Origin: Oscillospiraceae bacterium
Lineage (GTDB): Bacteria > Bacillota > Clostridia > Oscillospirales > Ruminococcaceae
NCBI GenBank assembly: GCA_029068025.1
Contig: JAIEDJ010000273.1
Coordinates: 1-14,841 of the forward strand
Direction of reading: 5' to 3'
DNA: 14,841 nucleotides
Below are positions 1-6,136 of the stretch, piece by piece; position 1 is the first letter of the stretch, and every line of letters begins with the position of its first letter. Made by a program: the position numbers and the translations under genes. The notes beneath the pieces are model-generated. The model was not told the DNA's origin. It did not search any database and was given only the letters and a program-made list of their open reading frames with translations.

Positions 1-132
1 ATCAATACTATTACTGTTTGTCAAATTCTTGAAAAAAATCAAATTTTTAAAAAATTTTTTAAAATTGCGTTGTTAAAATAGTAGTATCGGCTTGTATATC
101 ATTAATTATGTATTATTGAAAGGTGGTAAAGT
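1..132. other. AT-rich leader upstream of the phospholipase gene
   Basis: No gene is seen here. The first 65 bases are very AT-rich with runs of A and T. The only clear functional site is the ribosome site AGGTGG at 121-126, six bases before the ATG at 133. Weak promoter-like strings such as TTGTTA at 70-75 and TATATC at 95-100 have poor spacing, so no promoter is called. Confidence 0.5.
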
Positions 133-1002
133 ATGAAAACAGGACTTATACTTGAGGGTGGAGCTGTTCGCGGTATTTTTACCGCAGGAGTGCTTGACCG
201 CCTTATGGAAAGCGATGTATATTTTCCGTATGTTATCGGAGTTTCGGCGGGCGGCGGCAACGCTATGAGCTATGTTTCACAGCAGAAGGGCAGAACCTGC
301 CAAATGATCAACGTTCCGAGAAATGAATCGTATTACGGATTCAGACAGCTTATCTCATCGGGCAAGATCATCAATCTCAACAAGATGGCTTATGAATATC
401 CATACAAGCAGTTCCCGTTTGATTTTGATACATATTTTAACAGCGGAACATTCACGGAATATGCCTGCACCTGTATGGAGACGGGTGAAGCGGAGTATTT
501 CTCGGAGGACAGTGACCGTTCGCGTCTGCTGACCATTGCCAAGGCTTCCTGTTCCGTTCCCATGCTCTGCGATCCCGTGGAGATGGACGGCAAGCATTAT
601 CTTGACGGCTCCATCGCCGATTCGATACCGATCGAACGCGCTTTGGATATGGGCTGCGACAAGCTGGTGATCATACTCACCAAGCCCGACAGCAACACCG
701 CTCCGACAAATTACAGCAAGTTCCGCACGGTGATCCACGCGATGTACAGACATTATCCCAAGTTTGAGGAAGCGTGCCTGACGCGCGTTGACAGATACTG
801 GAAGACTGTTGAGCTGATGGAGGATCTCGAGGAGCAGGGCAGGATCATGATATTCCGTCCGACGCTGCCCGCGATCTCCAAGTTTGAGAAGGACAGCTCG
901 AAGATCATGGAATCCTACCATGACGGCTACGATCAGGCAGGCAGCAGGATCGATGAGCTTTTGAGGTTTATGGGAGCGGCAGAGGAATCCAAGGTCAGTT
1001 AA
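133..1002 (+). CDS. Patatin-like phospholipase (RssA/YjjU-like)
   Basis: Predicted lipid acyl hydrolase of the patatin family, which cleaves ester bonds in phospholipids or related acyl lipids with a Ser-Asp dyad. The 289-residue protein opens with the glycine-rich oxyanion-hole motif GGAVRG at residues 9-14. The nucleophile elbow GVSAGG follows, with Ser38 as the expected nucleophile, and the partner Asp159 lies in the YLDGSI motif. All catalytic elements are present and the length suits small bacterial patatins of this group. There is no signal peptide or membrane segment, so it is probably cytoplasmic or peripheral. The start is supported by AGGTGG six bases upstream. It stands alone on the plus strand and ends in a hairpin at 1039-1068. 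The true substrate cannot be read from sequence. Confidence 0.9.
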   Translation: MKTGLILEGGAVRGIFTAGVLDRLMESDVYFPYVIGVSAGGGNAMSYVSQQKGRTCQMINVPRNESYYGFRQLISSGKIINLNKMAYEYPYKQFPFDFDTYFNSGTFTEYACTCMETGEAEYFSEDSDRSRLLTIAKASCSVPMLCDPVEMDGKHYLDGSIADSIPIERALDMGCDKLVIILTKPDSNTAPTNYSKFRTVIHAMYRHYPKFEEACLTRVDRYWKTVELMEDLEEQGRIMIFRPTLPAISKFEKDSSKIMESYHDGYDQAGSRIDELLRFMGAAEESKVS

Positions 1003-1038
1003 GTCACAGGATACAGAACAAATTACATAATAAACAAT

Positions 1039-1068
1039 AAGCCACACTGTTTAAAATCAGTGTGGCTT
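1039..1068 (+). terminator. 30-bp hairpin, first of two identical copies
   Basis: Perfect 11-base arms AAGCCACACTG (1039-1049) and CAGTGTGGCTT (1058-1068) enclose an 8-base AT loop, 36 bases after the phospholipase stop codon. There is no T-tract directly after this copy, so alone it is a weak terminator. The identical copy at 1189-1218 does have a T-tract. Confidence 0.55.
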
Positions 1069-1188
1069 CAGACTGTAGAAAAAGTTCTTTTTTCGGGATT
1101 CCAAAGGGCGAAGCCCTTTGGCGGGGCTCGGGGCGGAGCCCCGCAATTCTCTCCCCCCTCTCCCCGAGAGGGTTTTTTATACAAGCTG
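1069..1188. repeat. 120-bp hairpin-rich insert between duplicated hairpins
   Basis: This stretch separates the two identical 30-bp hairpins. It contains three further hairpins: CCAAAGGGC/GCCCTTTGG (1101-1109, 1113-1121, loop GAA), CGGGGCTC/GAGCCCCG (1122-1129, 1136-1143) and CCCTCTC/GAGAGGG (1156-1162, 1166-1172). The last is followed by TTTTTT at 1173-1178 and makes a good plus-strand intrinsic terminator. No open frame looks real. The composition, with GCGAAGC and GCGGAGC motifs, resembles the other hairpin elements in this window. I infer a small non-coding repeat inserted into, or duplicated with, the original terminator. Confidence 0.6.
1156..1178 (+). terminator. Intrinsic terminator within the insert
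   Basis: A 7-bp GC-rich stem, CCCTCTC/GAGAGGG, is followed at once by six T. This is the most convincing plus-strand terminator downstream of the phospholipase gene. Confidence 0.6.
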
Positions 1189-1228
1189 AAGCCACACTGT
1201 TTAAAATCAGTGTGGCTTGCTGTTTTTT
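1189..1228 (+). terminator. Second copy of the 30-bp hairpin, with T-tract
   Basis: Bases 1189-1218 are identical to 1039-1068. This copy is followed by GCTG and seven T (1222-1228), reaching the last base of the convergent lipoprotein gene. It probably stops plus-strand transcription arriving from the phospholipase. Its symmetry may also help end the minus-strand lipoprotein transcript. Confidence 0.6.
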
Positions 1229-2325
1229 TATCCGATATCAACGATCCTTCCGCATGCGCTGTTATACGGCGTAAAGCTCAGGTCGCTTATCGTAAGCGCT
1301 GCGATGACGGTGGTATTATCGCCGAAAAGGTCGTCCAGACCGAGACCCGAATACAGCGCGTCGGTTTTGTTTCCGAGAGTCCACACGGCAAGGTCGAAGT
1401 ACATATAAAACGGCGGATCGTTTTCGGGATTGCCGAAGCCGTCCCAGAACTGTCCGATCCAATTGCTGCTTGAGTATATCACAGGCAGACTTGCTTTTGT
1501 CAGATCAGGGCGGAAGTCCATCGTGTCGGGCGTGATGTACATTTCCTCCTCGGGCAGATAATGCAGAACGCCTGTAAGTGTGATCTCTCCGTCAAAGTAC
1601 AGACAGCAGTCCGTGACCTCGCCTCTGCTGTCGATCTGACACTCGGCGGTGCGCACCGTAAGCCCGTTTCCGAGCACGGCTCCTTTGACTGCCTTCTTGT
1701 ATGTCAGGTCGATCTCTCTTGCTAAAGCGTCCGTATCAACGGTGGATTCCCAATTTCCATTGACATATCTGATCAGGCTCGGATCGTCGGCTGTCGTTTT
1801 GAAGATGGGCGAGGCGATCCTGTAAAAGGCGAACGGGAAGATCAGTGATTCTCCGCCCGCGTTAGCGGATATCGCCTGATTTTTTGAGACCGTGCTTCCG
1901 TCGGGCAACGTTATGCTGTCCAGCGGGAATTTATCTATTGCGGACTTAAGCTCAGCTTGGGATATCCGCGGATAATATGCCGCGGTCACAGACTCGGGTG
2001 ACGATTCGGGATACGGCTCGGCGGGCAGCGGAACATTTGCGGGCTTTTGCGTGTCCGGTTCCGGCGTGTTTTGAGTGCTGCCATGTGCCGGTGCGTTGTC
2101 TGGATCCGCGGTCTCCGGCTTTTGGGTTTCGTCCTTTGGAGCGGTCTGAACGGGGTCGCTTTGTGTCGGAGTTTTGTCGGATCCCGGAGTGTTATCGTTT
2201 GGAGTATTCAGTGCAGTGTCCGTCGGCAATAAGGTTCCGCGCGGCGGCTCCTCGGAATAGGGGGAGTTACAGCCCGACAGAACGCAGACTGCCGCTGTTA
2301 GTATTGCTAAAATGCGCTTTTTCAT
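1228..2325 (-). CDS. Lipoprotein of unknown function
   Basis: A 365-residue predicted lipoprotein. The N-terminus has a short basic start, a hydrophobic stretch and the lipobox LSGC (residues 16-19), so Cys19 should be lipidated and the protein held on the outer face of the membrane. Residues about 23-125 form a Pro/Thr/Asp/Glu-rich low-complexity linker typical of surface proteins. The rest, about 130-365, looks globular and rich in Tyr, Trp and Asp, with beta-type patterning; I do not recognise its family. The start has GGAGGA eight bases upstream. The gene lies 163 bp downstream of the anti-sigma gene on the same strand, with a palindromic repeat between them. It may therefore belong to the sigma regulon or operon, but this is not shown. 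Confidence 0.8.
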   Translation of the reverse strand: MKKRILAILTAAVCVLSGCNSPYSEEPPRGTLLPTDTALNTPNDNTPGSDKTPTQSDPVQTAPKDETQKPETADPDNAPAHGSTQNTPEPDTQKPANVPLPAEPYPESSPESVTAAYYPRISQAELKSAIDKFPLDSITLPDGSTVSKNQAISANAGGESLIFPFAFYRIASPIFKTTADDPSLIRYVNGNWESTVDTDALAREIDLTYKKAVKGAVLGNGLTVRTAECQIDSRGEVTDCCLYFDGEITLTGVLHYLPEEEMYITPDTMDFRPDLTKASLPVIYSSSNWIGQFWDGFGNPENDPPFYMYFDLAVWTLGNKTDALYSGLGLDDLFGDNTTVIAALTISDLSFTPYNSACGRIVDIG

Positions 2326-2355
2326 AAATGTTGTCCTCCGTTGTTGAGTATATAG

Positions 2356-2410
2356 TTAAGGAAACACCGCACAAAGACCGCGCTACGCGCTTTGTACGGT
2401 ATTGCCTTAA
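2356..2410. repeat. Imperfect palindromic repeat between two minus-strand genes
   Basis: Two 21-base arms (2356-2376 and 2390-2410) are inverted copies with about three mismatches, around a 13-base GC-rich loop that itself contains CGCG twice. The arms begin and end with TTAAGG/CCTTAA. It has no T-tract and lies in a non-coding gap. It looks like an intergenic palindromic repeat rather than a terminator. A related decamer (GCACAAAGCG) occurs again at 2431-2440. Confidence 0.5.
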
Positions 2411-2448
2411 GATCGGCGTGTCAAAAAACGGCACAAAGCGCCTTCGTC

Positions 2449-2488
2449 AAGATCAACATTATAGAGACGCGGGAATTATGAAATTCTT
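2449..2488 (+). repeat. AAGATCAACATT repeat, short form without hairpin
   Basis: AAGATCAACATT at 2449-2460 is followed by GACGCGGGAA and then TGAAATTCTTTTAA. The same order of motifs occurs at 12113-12260 and, inverted, at 14656-14841. There the ACGC and GAAATTT parts are separated by large hairpins. This copy would be the form without the hairpin. The match was made by eye. Confidence 0.4.
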
Positions 2489-3451
2489 TTAAGCGGTATA
2501 TTCGTCAAGTATCTTCAGGAACTCGGCTTCGGACAGACCCGCCGCGGTGATCCTTACGCGCGTGTTCATATTGATGTCGGCGGCAAAATCACCGCTGCTG
2601 TCACGGTAGATATACGCGTCGTAGCCGTTTACCAAGGAAACTCCTTCATCATTTACAGGAAGGTTCGGGTCATTGTCAGGATTGTAACTGCCTGTGCCTT
2701 GACCGATAAGATTTCCGTTCTCGTCATAGAAGTTGGTCGGCTCTGAGAGAGTTGGCGTGAAAGGCTTATCCTTGGCGAACTTCTCGGCAGAGAGCGGATC
2801 GAACCTGTTGAGCTGCGCGGATACAGTCACCTTTGCTCCGGTATCGGTAGTGTAGTTCAGCGTGTTGCGGGTGCAGTACATTGACATCGAAGCTGCAAAT
2901 CCGTCGTCTGAATACTTTTTGTAGATACCAAGCGGCTCGTGCTGAAGCGCCCAATCCGAGTGGAGCTTTGTCAGACGGTCGAACTCGATCCGGTAGAAGC
3001 TGTAGAGCTGATCCATGGTGTACGGATCGAGATCGAGCGGGTCTCCCTTAACGCCGTTGTCGGCGTTGAAGCTTGTGACGCTGATAACATGAATATCGTT
3101 CTGCCCCGCTTTGGGATTGGTGAAGTCTATCGTCTCGGGCTCTGCAACGCCGAGTGAGTTTGTTGAGCTTATGAAGCCTTGCAAAATATTATTATCGGGA
3201 TAATAAATTTCGGGACCCGAGACCATTACCTCAGCGCCCGATGTGCCGCTCTCAGGTCCGGCGATCACATTATTAATATAACTCCCGCGGCCGCGAGCCG
3301 CCATATCCGCCGAACATACCACTGTAAGAGCCAGCGCGGCGGCGCATGGTACTCCTATCCTCATTGCGCGGCGGCGTTTTGCCGCTTTTTCTTTAAGCTC
3401 CTTGTCCCTGCGGACAAGAACCTCATGTGTCATTTGTTCAGATGTTTTCAT
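2489..3451 (-). CDS. Probable membrane-bound anti-sigma factor
   Basis: Predicted regulator of the sigma factor encoded just upstream. The start is placed at the ATG at 3451, not the in-frame TTG two codons earlier, because the ribosome site GGAGGG lies eight bases before the ATG. This gives 320 residues. About 25 charged residues (EKAAKRRR) precede one transmembrane segment at roughly residues 29-47, and the remaining 270 or so residues should be outside the cell. The extracellular part has acidic, Asn- and Tyr-rich segments. Its end (VRITAAGLSEAEFLKILDEY) resembles the tail of DUF4367-type domains found on clostridial anti-sigma proteins. It overlaps the sigma gene by 14 bp, so translation is probably coupled. 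The cytoplasmic part is much shorter than a classical zinc anti-sigma domain, so the role rests mainly on context. Confidence 0.65.
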   Translation of the reverse strand: MKTSEQMTHEVLVRRDKELKEKAAKRRRAMRIGVPCAAALALTVVCSADMAARGRGSYINNVIAGPESGTSGAEVMVSGPEIYYPDNNILQGFISSTNSLGVAEPETIDFTNPKAGQNDIHVISVTSFNADNGVKGDPLDLDPYTMDQLYSFYRIEFDRLTKLHSDWALQHEPLGIYKKYSDDGFAASMSMYCTRNTLNYTTDTGAKVTVSAQLNRFDPLSAEKFAKDKPFTPTLSEPTNFYDENGNLIGQGTGSYNPDNDPNLPVNDEGVSLVNGYDAYIYRDSSGDFAADINMNTRVRITAAGLSEAEFLKILDEYTA

Positions 3452-3986
3452 ATACAAAGCCCTCCTTTTCGAGCTGCGTCTTGAGTGCGTTTCTTGCGCG
3501 GTAGATCAGTGTTTCTATCGCGTGTGTTGATTTTCCCATAACGACGGCTGCTTCTTTATTGGAAAGCTCCTCGAAGTAGGTCAGCCACAAGATACATTCG
3601 TATTCGGGCCTGAGCTTCTTCATGGCGCTGTGAAGAGCGAGCTTCTGTTCTTCCTTTAAGTATTCACGTTCAAGATCTGCCTTGTCCTCAAGCTCGGCAA
3701 GCTCCTCCATAGGAACGCTGTTCGAGTTTTTCCTGAGATGATCGAGCGCGATATTCTTCGCGATCGAGTACAGAAACGTCTTGAATGAGGATCCGCCGCG
3801 AAAGCGCGGCTTTTTCACCGCGAGCCTTACAAAGGTGTCCTCGCAAAGCTCTTCGGCGGTGATAATATTGTGAACATAGCTGTTCAAAAACAGAATAAGC
3901 CCGTCCTTGTATTCGGAAATGATCTCTCCTATTCCATGGTCGTCGCCTGAGAGATAACGGTCATAGCTAGCTTTGCCGATGTCCAT
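3438..3986 (-). CDS. ECF-type RNA polymerase sigma factor
   Basis: A 182-residue sigma-70 family protein of the extracytoplasmic-function class. Region 2 spans about residues 17-88, including the core-binding and -10 recognition part around FKTFLYSIAKNIALDHLRK. A charged linker follows, then region 4 at about 112-172 with the helix-turn-helix EELSNKEAAVVMGKSTHAIE and the usual ending IYRARNALKTQL. Size and domain order are typical of ECF sigma factors. The ATG at 3986 is preceded by AGGGGGAAG. It overlaps the downstream anti-sigma gene, whose ribosome site lies within this coding sequence. The expected role is to direct transcription of a stress or envelope regulon when the membrane partner releases it. 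The signal and targets are unknown. Confidence 0.9.
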   Translation of the reverse strand: MDIGKASYDRYLSGDDHGIGEIISEYKDGLILFLNSYVHNIITAEELCEDTFVRLAVKKPRFRGGSSFKTFLYSIAKNIALDHLRKNSNSVPMEELAELEDKADLEREYLKEEQKLALHSAMKKLRPEYECILWLTYFEELSNKEAAVVMGKSTHAIETLIYRARNALKTQLEKEGFVYENI

Positions 3987-4039
3987 TGGGTCTTCCCCCT
4001 TTCATCTATTAGACGTGCGGGATCTCAAAACCTCACAGT

Positions 4040-4081
4040 AAAAAACAAAAAAGAGGTAAGAGCCCGGCTCTTACCTCTTTT
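4040..4081 (-). terminator. Intrinsic terminator of the chemotaxis receptor gene
   Basis: Fifteen-base arms AAAAGAGGTAAGAGC (4049-4063) and GCTCTTACCTCTTTT (4067-4081) pair perfectly around a 3-base loop. On the minus strand the stem is followed by a T-rich tract (TTTTGTTTTTT). It lies about 10 bases past the receptor stop codon. It should also insulate the sigma gene, which starts 54 bases further on. Confidence 0.9.
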
Positions 4082-4091
4082 GTTATAGTGA

Positions 4092-5876
4092 TCAGATCTT
4101 GTCGGTGTTCAATTCCTTGGCAATTTTTCTGCCCTCGGCGGACTTCAGGAACTTGTTGTAGTTCTCGGTCGCAACTCTTACGAACTCCGCGTCGTTCTTC
4201 TTCTCCGGCGGGATGTAAGGCTTGCCGGGTGTACGGTTACGCAGGTTGAACTGCTTCATCGACGCCTTGAGAACTTCCGCGTTTCTGGAGATCTCAACGG
4301 TCATAGCGGCAGTTTCCTCACTGGACGCAGCGTTGGTGGATACGGCTCTGGAGATCTCGTCTACCTGAAGCTCGATATCGCTCATATTCTCCTGCTGCTT
4401 TGCGCCGGACTCGGCGATCTTGCCGGATACCTCGGTGATCTGCTCAAGCGTTTCCATAATGGTGCCGAAGGTTGCAAACGTTTCGTCGGAGAGCTGGCTG
4501 CCGCGCTTTGCCTTGGCAATTGTATCGTCGATAAGCGCCTTGGTCTGCGTTGCGGAGACCGCGCTCTTGTCCGCCAGATCCTTGACGGAGGAAGCAACGA
4601 CCGCAAAGCTCTTGCCCGCCTCGCCCGCGCGTTTTGCCTCGATGGTCGCGTTGATAGCGAGAAGGTTGGTCTGGTTTGCGAGGGATTCGATGTTCGAGAT
4701 AACGCCCGAAACCTTTGCGGACGCGTCGTAGATCGCCTTCATAGCGGCAACGAGCTCCTGCATCTTCTCCTTGCTGACAACGACCTCACTGCGGATGGAG
4801 TCGGACAGGACGCTTGCCTGAGCCGCGTCGGCGGCGTTTTCTTTAACAAGCGCGTTGGTCTCGCTGATATCCTTCTGGAAGTTGGCGATGGCGGTTGCCT
4901 GCTCGGTGCAGCTTTCCGCAAGGAGCTTTGCGGCGGAAGATATGGAGTCGGTGCCCTCGGTCACGGAATCGGCGATCTGTGTGATCTGCGCGAACATGAT
5001 ATCGTTGCTCTGAACCATCTTGTACAGGCTCTTGCCGAGGCTGTCCTTGCTGGAGCGGATATTTACATAAGCGGTCATATCGCCGTCGGCTACCTTGCGG
5101 ACAACGTCAACGTTATCCTTGATACCCTCCGACATTAATGTAAACGCCTTGACCATGCGCTTTATCTCGGAAAGATCGATATTGGGAGACGTGTGCATGG
5201 ACTCGATCTGGTCGGCACCGGTGGAAAGCGTTTCCGCCCACTCGGCTACAGCGACAACGGGATCCGCGATCGTTCTTCCCATTCTGGCGGATATTTGCAG
5301 GGAGTAGATCAGCAGCGCAATAAGGAATACCGCACCTATTATGATGCTTATTGTGATAGCTCCCGATACCTGACTGCCCGCAGTCTCGGTCATCTCGGCA
5401 TAGGTTCTGGTGATCTTGTGAATATCGTCAACAAGTTCGTCGAGAAGCGGAGCGACATCGCCGTCTACCATGCTTTGCGCCTTGGTTTTGGATGTACTGT
5501 TCAGAGTAAGAGCGTTTTGCGCTGCGCTGATAAATTCCGAGTACTTTTTCTGGGTCGTAGTGAGCTCCTTAGTGATCTCTTTGGAGTCAGCAGCCGCCTC
5601 TTTGCAAAGGGAGTCAAAGGAGGGAGTGTTGAAATCTGTGGTGGCTGTTTTGCTGGCGCTGTAAACTATTTCGTCAACCTTACGGTATATTTTATCCGCT
5701 TCAATTATCGAGTCGGACGCTAACGCAAGATTATCGCTGTAGTGAACAGCTTGCTGCTGGCAGAAAAACACATAAATCAGACACGCGGTGAAAAACACCG
5801 TCAGAAAAAGTCCTCCTCCCAGGATCAGCATATTGCCCTTGCGAATACTGCTCCGTATCGTTTTTTCTTTGGCCAT
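4092..5876 (-). CDS. Methyl-accepting chemotaxis protein
   Basis: A 594-residue transmembrane sensory receptor. The start is set at the ATG at 5876: AAAGGTGA lies about nine bases upstream of it, whereas the in-frame TTG at 5885 would abut that site. TM1 spans about residues 17-39 and TM2 about 173-195, enclosing a helical sensor domain of some 130 residues of four-helix-bundle size. HAMP-like sequence covers about 196-290 and may be two units. The cytoplasmic coiled-coil signalling domain follows, with the conserved hairpin tip near 396-430 (NQTNLLAINATIEA, AGEAGKSFAVVA) where CheA and CheW normally bind. A tail of about 50 residues (PGKPYIPPEKKND onwards) continues beyond the coiled coil. 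No che or flagellar gene is nearby. The ligand is unknown. A perfect terminator follows the gene. Confidence 0.93.
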   Translation of the reverse strand: MAKEKTIRSSIRKGNMLILGGGLFLTVFFTACLIYVFFCQQQAVHYSDNLALASDSIIEADKIYRKVDEIVYSASKTATTDFNTPSFDSLCKEAAADSKEITKELTTTQKKYSEFISAAQNALTLNSTSKTKAQSMVDGDVAPLLDELVDDIHKITRTYAEMTETAGSQVSGAITISIIIGAVFLIALLIYSLQISARMGRTIADPVVAVAEWAETLSTGADQIESMHTSPNIDLSEIKRMVKAFTLMSEGIKDNVDVVRKVADGDMTAYVNIRSSKDSLGKSLYKMVQSNDIMFAQITQIADSVTEGTDSISSAAKLLAESCTEQATAIANFQKDISETNALVKENAADAAQASVLSDSIRSEVVVSKEKMQELVAAMKAIYDASAKVSGVISNIESLANQTNLLAINATIEAKRAGEAGKSFAVVASSVKDLADKSAVSATQTKALIDDTIAKAKRGSQLSDETFATFGTIMETLEQITEVSGKIAESGAKQQENMSDIELQVDEISRAVSTNAASSEETAAMTVEISRNAEVLKASMKQFNLRNRTPGKPYIPPEKKNDAEFVRVATENYNKFLKSAEGRKIAKELNTDKI

Positions 5877-5974
5877 GGGAATCAATCACCTTTCTTAATT
5901 TTAAATTGGCAGCTTCCGTATTGTGCAAACGACGCGTTATGCGCTTTACGGAAAGCAGCGTTTTTTTGGCTTGA

Positions 5975-6003
5975 TTAAATGCTTGCCGAATAGTTCGGCG
6001 CTT
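5975..6003 (-). repeat. Displaced duplicate of the last 29 bases of guaB
   Basis: These 29 bases are identical to 6137-6165, which encode the last nine guaB residues (about EAPNYSASI) and its stop codon. The copy has no coding role here. It includes the small palindrome CCGAA-TAG-TTCGG. It is best explained by a duplication between the guaB end and the following gap. Confidence 0.7.
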
Positions 6004-6027
6004 ATTTTGATTTGCAGCTTCCGCACC

Positions 6028-6070
6028 GTGCAAACGCCGCATTTTGCTTCGCAAAACACTGCGTTTGCAC
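6028..6070 (-). terminator. Strong hairpin downstream of guaB
   Basis: Outer arms GTGCAAACGC (6028-6037) and GCGTTTGCAC (6061-6070) are perfect inverses. Inside them TTTTGC-TTC-GCAAAA (6042-6056) forms a second stem. It lies 67 bases beyond the guaB stop codon. The minus-strand side lacks a clean T-tract, so it may slow or protect the guaB transcript end rather than act as a standard terminator. Confidence 0.45.
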
Positions 6071-6136
6071 TATCACGCAGCCGCTGCTCCGCTTTGCTGC
6101 GCAACGTCTGCTATTGCGGAAGCTGCCGTTGAATCG

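Larger units (their letters stand above)
5877..6136. repeat. Tandemly repeated, hairpin-rich gap behind guaB
   Basis: About 260 bases without a gene between guaB and the receptor gene. Two related units can be seen. Each starts with GCAGCTTCCG followed by GTGCAAACG (from 5909 and from 6014) and ends with the same 29 bases as the guaB 3' end (5975-6003 and 6137-6165). The second unit contains a strong hairpin at 6028-6070. GGAAGCTGCC at 6119-6128 is the exact inverse of GGCAGCTTCC at 5909-5918, so the whole block also has inverted symmetry. The receptor ribosome site lies at the low-coordinate edge. A weak receptor promoter (TTGCAC with an 18-base spacer before TTAAAA) is possible but not called. 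Confidence 0.6.

Noticed and set aside
1039..1218. The duplicated 30-bp hairpins as a two-repeat CRISPR array
   Set aside because: There are only two copies with a 120-base structured interval, no cas gene, and the repeat is itself a terminator-like palindrome between convergent genes.
4010..4035. Possible ECF autoregulatory promoter of the sigma gene (TGAGGT and CGTCTA on the minus strand)
   Set aside because: The -10-like CGTC is attractive, but the -35 lacks the usual AAC and the spacer of 14 bases is short. Too weak to call.
5876..5885. TTG start at 5885 for the chemotaxis receptor
   Set aside because: AAAGGTGA would touch that codon directly, while it has proper spacing to the ATG at 5876.
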